Assembly: GCA_905236275.1 (NCBI GenBank)
Contig: CAJOPI010000215.1
Location: 1-10,144 of the forward strand
Reading direction: 5' to 3'
DNA length: 10,144 nt
Source: an uncultured Lachnospiraceae bacterium
GTDB taxonomy: Bacteria > Bacillota > Clostridia > Lachnospirales > Lachnospiraceae
A model generated the notes under the pieces. The model had not been told where the DNA came from. It worked only from the letters and a program-made list of their open reading frames with translations, and did no database searches. The position numbers and the translations under genes were made by a program. How positions within the stretch are numbered: position 1 is the stretch's first letter; every line of letters begins with the position of its first letter. Positions 1 to 7,494 of this stretch are shown here, piece after piece.

Positions 1-353
1 GCAAGGTTAACAATCTGCTGTCGCTGACCGGATTTGTTACAGGTCTATTGTTTGATCTGGCGACTCTTGGTATAGCGGCAACAGCCGATGCTCTTCTGGC
101 AGCGGTTCTTGTGTTCGCAATCCTTTTCCCTCTCTTTTCGATTCGCCTTATAGGAGCCGGAGATATTAAATTTCTGATGGCGGTCTGCATGTTCCTCGGA
201 CGAAAGTTATTTATGGAAAGCCTGGTAGCGATTGCAGCAGCCTCGATGACAATTATGCTTATAATGGTCTTTTACAAAGGAAAATGGAGGAACCTGAAAA
301 TCCCCATGACAATACCGATTAGTCTGGGAATACTTTATACATTGAAAATTTAG
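1..353 (+). CDS. A24-family prepilin peptidase (CpaA/TadV-like), 3' part only
   Basis: The C-terminal 116 residues of a membrane aspartic protease that removes the leader from type IVb pilins; the 5' end lies outside the window and the reading frame is entered at base 3. The visible part starts with KVNN, which matches the segment just after the first catalytic Asp in the family (DxxxxKIPN), so that Asp is presumably just upstream of the window. The second catalytic motif, GAGDIK, is present at visible residues 51-56. It is flanked by hydrophobic segments at about 15-48, 56-69 and 74-90, and the protein ends with an IPMTIPISLG stretch like the usual C-terminal helix of the family. It ends 9 bases before tadZ, consistent with one operon. 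A second, complete A24 peptidase lies at 7495-7929. The family call is firm; the assignment as the Flp-specific enzyme is inferred from position. Confidence 0.88.
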   Translation, partial: KVNNLLSLTGFVTGLLFDLATLGIAATADALLAAVLVFAILFPLFSIRLIGAGDIKFLMAVCMFLGRKLFMESLVAIAAASMTIMLIMVFYKGKWRNLKIPMTIPISLGILYTLKI

Positions 354-362
354 GAGTTGATT

Positions 363-1391
363 ATGAAGAAAAATATCCTTGCGATATATGACAATGACGA
401 AGAATATGTCACAAGACTGATGAATTACATAGTTGAAAAGAAAACAATGCCTATAGAAGTCCATTCCTTTACGGATTCGGAATGCCTGAAAAAATTTATA
501 AGGGAAAGCGGAGTCGATATCCTTCTAATAAGTGAAGAAGAACTTGATGAGGAAATCGAAGCGATAGCAAAGCATGAGCTTATGCTGCTTTCTGAAAACG
601 GCGGAACAGTTGACAGGAACGGACGCAGGACGATCTGTAAATACCAGTCACTTGAAAATATCATGAGAGAGGTAATGGACTGCTATTCGGAAAAAGCATC
701 ACCGATAGTCAGAATGCGAAAGAACAGTTCAACCGAGATAATCGGCTTTTATTCGCCGGTAAAGCGATGCGGAACGAGCTCGCTTGCACTGGCTATGGGG
801 CAGCTCATGGGAAGGGATAAAAAAGTCCTTTACCTTAATCTTGAAGAATATTCGGGCTTTCATCAGTTGTCGGGAGAAAACTTCATGATGAACTTATCTG
901 ACCTGCTTTTTTACATAGGACAGAAAAAGACGAATTTCCCCTGTAAGCTTGCGGGAATGGTACAGACAAAAGGAAATATAGATTTTATTCCGCCGGTGAT
1001 TTCACCTCTTGATATAAAAAATATCGACAGTATAACCTGGAAGAAGTTTTTCAATGAACTCCTTGACTGTGGCTACGACACGATAATTGTGGATTTCGGC
1101 TCATGGGCGGAAGAGAGCATGGATATTTTAAGGGAGTGTAGCAGGCTCTTCGTTCCGACGCTGGAGGATCTGGTATCAATGGCAAAAATAGAGCAGTTTG
1201 AAGCTATTCTTCGAATACTTGACTGCGAGGATATTTTAGGAAAAATGGAAAAAATCAGGATACCGAGGCTGCCGGTGAACCGAAATCCGCTCATGGACGA
1301 AGAAGACGGACGATTATCGGAATTTGCCGCAAGGCTCATAGGACAGCGAAAGGTTAATAAGGAGTTTTTCCAAAGAGAGGCGATTGCATGA
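363..1391 (+). CDS. tadZ: TadZ/CpaE-like pilus localisation protein, atypical P-loop ATPase
   Basis: A 342-residue cytoplasmic protein of the MinD/ParA-like TadZ group, which helps place the Tad machine in the cell. Residues 1-110 look like a receiver-type fold: NILAIYDND at 4-12 and VDILLIS at 51-57. The position that holds the phospho-Asp in true receivers is Ser57, so phosphotransfer is unlikely. Residues 125-340 form the ATPase-like domain. Its P-loop reads YSPVKRCGTSSLA (130-142); against the usual deviant Walker A (KGGxGKTT) the invariant Lys is a Thr. A Walker B-like strand, YDTIIVDFG, lies at 238-246. The TadZ of Eubacterium rectale is known to have an atypical Walker A, so this is probably a lineage trait and not decay. 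I chose ATG 363, with AGGAG at 352-356 six bases upstream, over a TTG two codons earlier that lies next to that site. It overlaps tadA by 4 bases. Confidence 0.87.
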   Translation: MKKNILAIYDNDEEYVTRLMNYIVEKKTMPIEVHSFTDSECLKKFIRESGVDILLISEEELDEEIEAIAKHELMLLSENGGTVDRNGRRTICKYQSLENIMREVMDCYSEKASPIVRMRKNSSTEIIGFYSPVKRCGTSSLALAMGQLMGRDKKVLYLNLEEYSGFHQLSGENFMMNLSDLLFYIGQKKTNFPCKLAGMVQTKGNIDFIPPVISPLDIKNIDSITWKKFFNELLDCGYDTIIVDFGSWAEESMDILRECSRLFVPTLEDLVSMAKIEQFEAILRILDCEDILGKMEKIRIPRLPVNRNPLMDEEDGRLSEFAARLIGQRKVNKEFFQREAIA

Positions 1392-2581
1392 CGGATATAA
1401 AGGCACTGAGAGAAAAGCTTCATGATGAAATACTTCTGAAAATCGACCTTTCAAGGGAGGTTACCGATGAGGAAATGGAGGAAATCATCAACGAATGTAT
1501 CCTGAACGAAACGGCGGAAAGATACATTCCGCTGAAAGATAAGCTTCGACTGCGGACGGAACTTTTTGATTCTATAAGAAAAAAGGGAGTCATACAGCAG
1601 TTGATTGATGATCCCTCAGTAACCGAAATAATGGTCAACGGTGTGGATGATATTTTTATAGAAAAAGGCGGAGGACTTACAAAATGGGATAAAAAATTTG
1701 AGACAAAAGAAGAGCTTAACGACGTGGTACAGCAGATAGCGGCATACTCCAACAGGGTAGTTAATGAAGCTTCCCCGATAGTGGATGCGAGGCTTGAAAA
1801 CGGTTCGAGGGTAAACGTGGTCTTAGACCCGGTAGCACTTAACGGACCGATACTCACAATAAGGCGTTTTCCGGAACATCCGATTGAAATGGACGACCTG
1901 ATAAGCTTCGGAGCGATAACGACCGAGGCGGCGGATTTTGTAAAAAAGCTGGTAAAAGCCGGCTACAACATATTCGTGTCGGGCGGAACAGGTTCGGGAA
2001 AAACCACATTTCTTAATGCACTTTCTCAATTCATTCCAAAGGAAACGAGAATTATCACAATTGAAGACTCGGCGGAGCTGCAGATAAACGGTATACCTAA
2101 TCTTGTACGCCTTGAAACCCGAAATGCAAACGTGGAGGGCTGTGCGGCGATAACGATAAGGGATCTTATAAAATCAAGCCTCCGAATGAGACCTGACCGG
2201 ATAATAGTCGGTGAGGTCAGGGACGGTGCGGCTTTTGACTTCCTTCAGGCGGCGAATACAGGACATGACGGCTCGCTTTCTACGGGTCATGCAAACAGTG
2301 CCCATGACATGATTTCACGACTTGAAATGATGGTGCTTATGAGTGGAATGGAACTCCCGCTGGGAGCTATCAGAAGACAGATTGCGTCTGCCGTCGATAT
2401 AATCATTCATTTGGGAAGACTACGGGATAAGAGCAGAAAGGTTCTTGAAATAACAGAGATAAGGGGCTACGAGGATGGTGAAGTTGTTACGGAACCGATA
2501 TATAAATTCGACGGTGAGAGCCTTAAAAAGCTGAACGACCTTAAATATACGCTGAAACTTGAACGGAGCGGGCTTTTATGA
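1388..2581 (+). CDS. tadA: TadA/CpaF-type secretion ATPase
   Basis: A 397-residue hexameric motor ATPase of the GspE/PilT superfamily that powers pilus assembly at the cytoplasmic membrane. The motifs are complete and in order: Walker A GGTGSGKTT at 199-207, the Asp box ITIEDSAEL at 223-231, Walker B RIIVGEVRDG at 271-280 with catalytic Glu276, and the His box TGHDGSLSTGHA at 291-302. The N-terminal part (1-190) has the CpaF signature LIDDPSVTEIMVNG at 72-85 and the paired-arginine region ILTIRRF at 155-161. There is no sign of damage, and the length is slightly short of typical CpaF (about 420-450). The start ATG overlaps the tadZ stop (ATGA), with a purine-rich AGAGAGG seven bases upstream; the stop overlaps the tadB start in the same way, so translational coupling through tadZ-tadA-tadB is likely. 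Confidence 0.96.
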   Translation: MTDIKALREKLHDEILLKIDLSREVTDEEMEEIINECILNETAERYIPLKDKLRLRTELFDSIRKKGVIQQLIDDPSVTEIMVNGVDDIFIEKGGGLTKWDKKFETKEELNDVVQQIAAYSNRVVNEASPIVDARLENGSRVNVVLDPVALNGPILTIRRFPEHPIEMDDLISFGAITTEAADFVKKLVKAGYNIFVSGGTGSGKTTFLNALSQFIPKETRIITIEDSAELQINGIPNLVRLETRNANVEGCAAITIRDLIKSSLRMRPDRIIVGEVRDGAAFDFLQAANTGHDGSLSTGHANSAHDMISRLEMMVLMSGMELPLGAIRRQIASAVDIIIHLGRLRDKSRKVLEITEIRGYEDGEVVTEPIYKFDGESLKKLNDLKYTLKLERSGLL

Positions 2582-3315
2582 ATTACAACGAATATAAATT
2601 TTCGAAGAGTGAAATGCTTATAAATATCCTGACGGGGATTGCGCTCTCGGCGGCGGTGGCATGGGCTTTCTACAGGAGCTTTATCGCGTTTTTTCTGTCG
2701 CTTCCGATAGTTTACTTCTACATATTATTCAGGCGAAGGGAATGTATTGCAAAGCGGAAACGGGAGCTTTCCATAGAATTCCGCGAGGCAATAATGTCAG
2801 TACAGTCTGCCCTGAATGCGGGTTATTCGGTAGAAAACTCCTTTATGGAAGCGGCTCATGATATGGAATTGATGTACGGGACGGAAGCATATATCTCCAT
2901 GGAGCTTAAAATTCTGGTGCGGAGGCTGCGTTCAAATGAAAGTCTCGAAAAAATACTGAATGATCTGGGAGAACGCAGCGGGATCGACGATATCAGGGAA
3001 TTTGCCGGAATTTTCGCAGTGGCAAAAAGGAGCGGCGGCAATATGAACGGGATAATAAACAGGGCGGTTCGCATGATCGGTGACAAGATGGAGGTCAGCA
3101 GGGAAATCGACACCGTTATTAGCGCGAAGAAATTCGAAAGCAGGATAATGGATATGGTTCCTTTCGGGATAATCATTTACTCGTCGATCAGCTCGCCTGA
3201 TATTTCCTCGGTGCTCTACCACAATTTAAGGGGCAATATCATAATGACACTCTGCATAATTGTATATGTCGCGGCACTCTTAATATCGGAAAAAATCGTG
3301 GATATTGAGGTGTAG
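2578..3315 (+). CDS. tadB: TadB-like inner-membrane platform protein (T2SSF domain)
   Basis: A 245-residue membrane protein of the type II secretion F family. It has two N-terminal hydrophobic segments (about 13-31 and 34-51) and a basic RRR turn at 52-54. A cytoplasmic helical T2SSF domain follows at about 65-190, with typical features: EFREAIMSVQSALNAGYSVENS at 68-89, and later IFAVAKRSGG at 145-154. Two closing hydrophobic segments lie at about 193-206 and 220-237. TadB pairs with TadC to form the platform on which TadA acts. It is smaller than many TadB proteins (about 300 or more residues) because the N-terminal region is short, and it looks intact. The start ATG overlaps the tadA stop; GGAG at 2565-2568 lies nine bases upstream. 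tadC starts 2 bases after its stop. Confidence 0.88.
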   Translation: MNYNEYKFSKSEMLINILTGIALSAAVAWAFYRSFIAFFLSLPIVYFYILFRRRECIAKRKRELSIEFREAIMSVQSALNAGYSVENSFMEAAHDMELMYGTEAYISMELKILVRRLRSNESLEKILNDLGERSGIDDIREFAGIFAVAKRSGGNMNGIINRAVRMIGDKMEVSREIDTVISAKKFESRIMDMVPFGIIIYSSISSPDISSVLYHNLRGNIIMTLCIIVYVAALLISEKIVDIEV

Positions 3316-3317
3316 TT

Positions 3318-4772
3318 ATGGCAGTGATTATCGTAAATATTCTGATTTTCATTTTCTTTGCGGTCCTGTTCTTTTTAAGCAGGAATACGGAAGCGGAGAG
3401 AGGTAAAAAGAAAAAAGCGGAGTTTTATTTCTACCGCGCCGCGGCATATCTGGAGAAGTTTTTGTCTAAATCACAGAGTAACGATATGCTTCGACGGCAG
3501 AAGCTTCTGCATCCGACAGGACGTGCCTCGGACCTTGTAAGGAATTACCGGCTTAAAAAAATATCGGAAGCGTTAATGATAGTTTTTGCGGGAAATATCC
3601 TTGCGCTGCTCCTTGCCCTGAATACCGGAGATGCCGGAAAAAGTCTGGAGAGTCTGAAGATAGAAAGAAACGGGTTTGGTGAAGGCGAAAGAACCGTAAC
3701 GCTTGATATCAGGGTTGACGGAAAGACGGCAGAAAATTCTGCGTCGATAGAGGTTTCCGAAAGGAGATATTCACCGGAGGAACTCTTAAAAGCATTTGAG
3801 GAAATAAAAAAGAATCTGCCGGAAAAAATCAGGGGCGAGAATGAGTCATTGGAAATGATCAGGCACGACCTTGTGCTTCCACAAAGGCTGGAAGGCTATC
3901 CGGTAAAGATTGACTGGTACAGCAGTGATTACGACGTAATGGACAGCTATGGAAAGATAGTTGAGGATTATTACGACGAAAAGGGAACGGATATCGAGCT
4001 GACGGCAGCCCTTGATTATTATGGCGAACATGATGAGGTCTCGATTCCACTTAAGGTTTTTCCTCGGGAAAGAAGTCCGGAGGAGGCACTGCGTTCTTCT
4101 GTTGCGAAGAAGATAAAAGACAGTGATCTGGAAAGCATTTCCTCGGATATGATGCTGCTTCCGAAGGAGGTGAACGGGAAAGAGATTAACTATTCGCATC
4201 CTGAAAGTAGGGCGGGAATGACGGCAATATTTTTGACACTAGCATTTGCGGTGGGGATTTTCTACCTGAGAGACGACGAAGTTAAGAAAGCCGTCGAAAA
4301 AAGAGATGCTGCAATGTCAGAGGATTATCCCGAAATCGTGAGCCGCCTTACACTGCTTCTGAGTGCCGGAATGACTATCCGGGCTGCCTTCGAAAAGACT
4401 GCCCTTGATTATGAAAAAGACAAGGTCAGGGGTAAATCCAAGGAACGTTATGCTTATGAGGAAATGCTCGTAACGGTCCGGCAGATGAAAAGCGGTAAGA
4501 GCGAAATGTCGGCATATCAGGAATTTGGAAGCAGAAGTGCATCAGCGAGGTTCAATAAACTGGGCTCGCTGCTCAGCCAGAACCTGAAGAAAGGGAGCAG
4601 CGGTCTGTTAAATATTCTGGAATACGAGACCAAAGATGCTTTTGAGGACAGAAAGGCAATTGCCCGCCGTAAAGGTGAGGAGGCGGGCACAAAGCTGCTG
4701 CTCCCCATGGGAATGATGCTTGTGATCGTTTTGGTGATCGTGGTCGTACCATCGATAATTACGTTTGCATAA
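3318..4772 (+). CDS. tadC: TadC-like platform protein with extracytoplasmic Ig-like insertion
   Basis: A 484-residue T2SSF-family membrane protein, the second half of the Tad platform, much longer than the usual TadC (about 300). Predicted order: membrane segment 3-20, a basic cytoplasmic stretch 22-82, membrane segment 84-101, an external region 102-298, membrane segment 300-317, a cytoplasmic T2SSF domain about 325-455 (YPEIVSRLTLLLSAGMTI at 337-354) and a C-terminal membrane helix 458-482. The positive-inside rule supports this topology. The external region contains beta-rich repeats with the layout SPEE, D..LP, G..I.W/Y, then ELTA and a closing strand such as IPLKV. This resembles atrophied bacterial Ig domains of Gram-positive surface proteins. 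One nearly full copy lies at 152-249, flanked by half copies. The call rests on the T2SSF part, gene order and a 2-base gap from tadB; the Ig comparison is by eye. GAGGTG at 3307-3312 precedes ATG 3318. Confidence 0.87.
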   Translation: MAVIIVNILIFIFFAVLFFLSRNTEAERGKKKKAEFYFYRAAAYLEKFLSKSQSNDMLRRQKLLHPTGRASDLVRNYRLKKISEALMIVFAGNILALLLALNTGDAGKSLESLKIERNGFGEGERTVTLDIRVDGKTAENSASIEVSERRYSPEELLKAFEEIKKNLPEKIRGENESLEMIRHDLVLPQRLEGYPVKIDWYSSDYDVMDSYGKIVEDYYDEKGTDIELTAALDYYGEHDEVSIPLKVFPRERSPEEALRSSVAKKIKDSDLESISSDMMLLPKEVNGKEINYSHPESRAGMTAIFLTLAFAVGIFYLRDDEVKKAVEKRDAAMSEDYPEIVSRLTLLLSAGMTIRAAFEKTALDYEKDKVRGKSKERYAYEEMLVTVRQMKSGKSEMSAYQEFGSRSASARFNKLGSLLSQNLKKGSSGLLNILEYETKDAFEDRKAIARRKGEEAGTKLLLPMGMMLVIVLVIVVVPSIITFA

Positions 4773-4817
4773 AAATAAAATGATATAGCTAAAATGTTTA
4801 CATAAATACCACACTTG

Positions 4818-4829
4818 AAAGGAGGTGAT
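4818..4829 (+). promoter_or_regulatory. Near-perfect Shine-Dalgarno site of the pilin gene
   Basis: AAAGGAGGTGAT matches the anti-Shine-Dalgarno end of 16S rRNA over about 11-12 bases. It sits with GGAGG ending eight bases before ATG 4834. It is the longest such match seen among the genes here, as expected for a highly made structural subunit, and it fixes the start of a short gene that could otherwise be missed. Confidence 0.85.
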
Positions 4830-4833
4830 AAAA

Positions 4834-5001
4834 ATGTTCAAGAGATTTCTTAAGGAAGAAGATGCTATGGGAACAGTTGAAGTAGTACTCATCGTAGTTG
4901 TACTTGTTCTTCTTGTAACCATCTTCAAAAAGCAGATTCAGCCTGTAGTTGAAAAAGCACTGAAGAAGATCAATTCAGATGCGACCTCGATCATTGGCTG
5001 A
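4834..5001 (+). CDS. flp: Flp-type major pilin, 55 residues (Flp1-like)
   Basis: A small prepilin that would be polymerised into the pilus shaft. The N-terminus MFKRFLKEEDAMG is charged. It is followed by TVE at 14-16, an unbroken hydrophobic helix of Val/Leu/Ile at 17-30, then FKKQI and a short amphipathic tail ending SIIG. This is the layout of Firmicute Flp1-like pilins. Glu16 is the conserved acidic residue of the mature helix; if it stands at +5 as in class III leaders, cleavage falls after Ala11, whereas cleavage after Gly13 would put it at +3. Its place directly after tadC and before the pseudopilins supports the call. Many codons are GTA, CTT, ATC or AAG, suggesting selection for strong expression. 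The gene is 61 bases from tadC and 101 from the next gene, the two widest gaps inside the operon. Confidence 0.9.
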   Translation: MFKRFLKEEDAMGTVEVVLIVVVLVLLVTIFKKQIQPVVEKALKKINSDATSIIG

Positions 5002-5102
5002 TAGGTGGACTGTTGCAAATATTATTTACCTCATTTTTTCAAAATAACCCTTGATTTTTGTATGTTTTTAGATTAGATAAGAAAGGAAAAGCCGGAGGAA
5101 GC

Positions 5103-6521
5103 ATGAAGGAAAAAGGTTCGGTGACTGTATTCCTAAGCCTTGTTATGGGCATAATAGTGTCGCTGATAGTTATGACTGTTGAAAGCGCACGTTACAGTGC
5201 GGAAAAAATGCGCATAGAAATGCTGACCCGTATGGGGCTGGAATCAATATTCGCGGAATATAACCGCGAATTGTTGGAACGCTACGATATTCTCTTCATT
5301 GATTCCTCTTATGGCGGTGCGTCGTCTTCGTTGAAAGAGACGGGAGACCACCTGAAAAATTATTTGTCATATAATGTCCGGCCGTCCAAAGGATTGCTAT
5401 CCCTTGGAGCCGGAGATATATATGGCCTTAAGCTTAAGGAGGCGGAGATATGCAATCCGTCCTATGCAACGGATAAAGCGGGAAGTGTGTTTAAGAGGCA
5501 GGCGATAGAGGCTGTGAAAAACCGCTATGGAGTGGGGATAGCAGAGAAGGCGATCGAGCTGACCAATAAATATGATGGCAGCGGAATAAAAGAAGAGAAT
5601 GTGGAAAAAAGAAGGCAGAAGGTTCAGGAGGAGCTTGAAGATATAGATCTCGGTGAAGATGGAGAAGAGCTCAGAGAGGTTTTTGACAAGAGAAAGGGAA
5701 CTATCGCGACTCTTATCTATGGTTTGAAAAAACCGTCTACTACGGAGCTTAAACTTGAAGGACTTGCATCCTACCGCAGAAATAAAGAGGGAATTGGACC
5801 GGTAAGAGCTGATTCGGATATGAACAGCTTCCTGAATGACAGGCTTTTCGACCAGTATCTTCTCTGGAAGTGTTCAAGCCTGACTAATGATCTCGGACAC
5901 GACAGCTGTAAATATGAGATTGAGTATATTATTAACGGAAAAAATACGGATACCGCTAATTTAAGGGAGACAGTTACAAAGCTTTTCTTCCTGAGAGAAG
6001 CAGCGGATACGATTGCAATATATAAAGATAAAGGGAAAAAGCTGCAGGCAGAACTGGTTGCGCTTCCCATAGCAGCGGTGGTCAAGGTATTTCTTAAGGT
6101 AGATATAAAGAAACCGCTTAAAAATATGATATTGCTAAGCTGGGCTTTTGCAGAAGCTGTAGTTGATGTGAGGGTACTTATAAATGGCGGAAGGGTTCCG
6201 CTCATAAAAAATTCGGGGGACTGGAATATAAAGACTGTTCTGGGTATAAAGTTTTTTTACCTGAACTCCGGAAAACTGCCGGGAAAGGGGCTTAATTATA
6301 ATGATTACATGACGATTTTCCTTGCGGCAGTAAATCAGAAGAAAAAGAGCATGAGGGCGATGGATGTTATAGAAATGAATCTCAGGACGACTCCCGGAAA
6401 TTCTGACTTCCGAATGGATGGCTGTATAGAGTATCTGGAGGCAAGGCTTAAGTTCAAGGACAGGGCGGGAAGAAAATTTGAGATCAGGCGTGATTACAGT
6501 TACATGAATATCATAGAGTGA
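5103..6521 (+). CDS. DUF5702-like Tad-locus protein, N-terminally anchored
   Basis: A 472-residue protein of a family (DUF5702) seen in Firmicute Tad loci; its exact role is unknown. The N-terminus is KEKG, then SVTVF and a hydrophobic helix at about 8-26, then ESARYSAEKM and an AEYNRELLERYDILFID block at 51-67. This N-terminal layout recurs in the family. The rest (about 68-472) is predicted to be outside the membrane, mixed helix and strand, with a charged stretch at 160-200 and a moderately hydrophobic stretch at 318-360. By analogy with TadF/TadG it may be a minor pilin-like or anchoring component, which is inference. The N-terminal Gly5 resembles a prepilin cleavage site, but the Glu at +5 seen in the TadE proteins is missing (Phe10). 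ATG 5103 was chosen because GGAGG at 5094-5098 lies four bases before it; an in-frame TTG at 5058 has no comparable site. Confidence 0.78.
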   Translation: MKEKGSVTVFLSLVMGIIVSLIVMTVESARYSAEKMRIEMLTRMGLESIFAEYNRELLERYDILFIDSSYGGASSSLKETGDHLKNYLSYNVRPSKGLLSLGAGDIYGLKLKEAEICNPSYATDKAGSVFKRQAIEAVKNRYGVGIAEKAIELTNKYDGSGIKEENVEKRRQKVQEELEDIDLGEDGEELREVFDKRKGTIATLIYGLKKPSTTELKLEGLASYRRNKEGIGPVRADSDMNSFLNDRLFDQYLLWKCSSLTNDLGHDSCKYEIEYIINGKNTDTANLRETVTKLFFLREAADTIAIYKDKGKKLQAELVALPIAAVVKVFLKVDIKKPLKNMILLSWAFAEAVVDVRVLINGGRVPLIKNSGDWNIKTVLGIKFFYLNSGKLPGKGLNYNDYMTIFLAAVNQKKKSMRAMDVIEMNLRTTPGNSDFRMDGCIEYLEARLKFKDRAGRKFEIRRDYSYMNIIE

Positions 6522-6543
6522 AAGGATAAGGAGGTGCTGACGG

Positions 6544-7446
6544 ATGCCCTTTTATAGGAAGAAAGAATTCCCGAAAATTCCCCAAGGCAAATTAAATAAA
6601 GAGAACCCCATAAATAAAACTGAATATAAAAGGGAATCCGTCAGTGCTTCCTTAAAAAAATTAAAGGGAAGCATGACGGTTGAAGCTGCGCTGGTGCTTC
6701 CTCTCTTTCTTTTTGCAATGATTGCCCTGATTTACATGACGGAGGTTATACGTTTTTCTGCAAATCTCCAGACGGCAATGTCGGAGACTGCCAGAGAGGC
6801 TTCGGTTTACAGTTATCCCTTTAAGGAACTGACCGGAAAAAGCTCGATAGGCGGTGCTGCCGGCTCGAAGATAATGGGAGCCGCGGGAGCCAGAGCGGTT
6901 GTGCTCGAAAGGCTTGGAGAAGATTACATTGTTAAATCACCCGTTAAGGAGGGCAGCGGCGGAATAAGCTTTGTTCATTCGGACGTGCTGAAGGATGAGA
7001 TGATTGACCTTGCAGCAGTGTGGAGAACGGATATTCCTTTTATACCGGATGAACTCAGATCGTTTAAGATAATTGACCGCGCACGCGTCAGGGCATTTAC
7101 GGGCTATGATAATACTCATGGCTCGGAGGATGAGTCGGAAGAAGAGGATACAATAGTTTATGTCACCGACTACGGAAGGGTTTATCACAGGAGCAGGGCA
7201 TGCAGCCATTTGAAGCTGAGCATATCGTCCGTAAAAAAATCCGAAGTCGGCTCGAAAAGAAACGAATACGGAGCTAAGTATTATAAATGCGAGTATTGCG
7301 GGGATAAGGCAAGTACGGCTTATTTTATAACGACGGATGGAGACCGTTATCACACGTCAAGAACCTGTCCCGGTCTGAAACGGACAATACATGAAGTGTA
7401 TTTGTCGGAAACTGACCTGCCGGCATGCTCTGACTGCGGAAAATAA
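6544..7446 (+). CDS. TadE-like pseudopilin with two C-terminal HCCC (putative zinc) modules
   Basis: A 300-residue protein with a class III prepilin-type signal: a long basic leader (1-42) ending KLKG, then SMTVE with Glu47 at +5, and a hydrophobic helix at about 48-65, followed by ANLQTAMSETAREASVYSY as in TadE proteins. Residues 95-190 form the external TadE-like body, and an acidic linker lies at 193-202. The C-terminus has two similar units. Unit one is VYVTDYGRVYH, with His215, Cys220, Cys249 and Cys252. Unit two is YFITTDGDRYH, with His270, Cys275, Cys295 and Cys298. The pattern YHx4Cx2L followed by CxxC resembles small metal-binding tails seen on other Firmicute surface or nuclease proteins; zinc binding is inferred. 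AAGGAGGTG at 6528-6536 gives a strong ribosome-binding site, 22 bases after the DUF5702 gene ends. Such a tail is not part of classical TadE. Confidence 0.83.
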   Translation: MPFYRKKEFPKIPQGKLNKENPINKTEYKRESVSASLKKLKGSMTVEAALVLPLFLFAMIALIYMTEVIRFSANLQTAMSETAREASVYSYPFKELTGKSSIGGAAGSKIMGAAGARAVVLERLGEDYIVKSPVKEGSGGISFVHSDVLKDEMIDLAAVWRTDIPFIPDELRSFKIIDRARVRAFTGYDNTHGSEDESEEEDTIVYVTDYGRVYHRSRACSHLKLSISSVKKSEVGSKRNEYGAKYYKCEYCGDKASTAYFITTDGDRYHTSRTCPGLKRTIHEVYLSETDLPACSDCGK

Positions 7447-7494
7447 TTGTGGGAGCGGACAAAGCCGGTCATTTTACGAAAGGATCATATAAAG

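Noticed and set aside
357..362. TTG at 357 as the start of tadZ
   Set aside because: It lies directly next to AGGAG with no spacing, while ATG 363 has six bases of spacing and a normal N-terminus.
4765..4795. Separate promoter for the pilin gene (TTGCAT, then TAAAAT)
   Set aside because: The spacing is 19 bases and both boxes are imperfect in an A/T-rich gap; not distinguishable from chance.
5001..5040. Terminator after the pilin gene
   Set aside because: AGGT and ACCT can pair before a T-run at 5034-5039, but the stem is only four pairs with a loop of more than 20 bases; too weak to call, though partial attenuation cannot be excluded.
5051..5079. Promoter before the DUF5702 gene (TTGATT, then TAGATA)
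   Set aside because: The spacing of 17 bases is right, but the -10 box matches only three of six positions.
5058..5102. TTG at 5058 as the start of the DUF5702 protein
   Set aside because: It has no ribosome-binding site and adds a polar stretch before the KEKG leader; ATG 5103 has GGAGG upstream.
7447..7494. TTG at 7447 as the start of the second prepilin peptidase
   Set aside because: Only a weak site precedes it, and the extension is polar; ATG 7495 with AAAGGA begins right at the first membrane helix.
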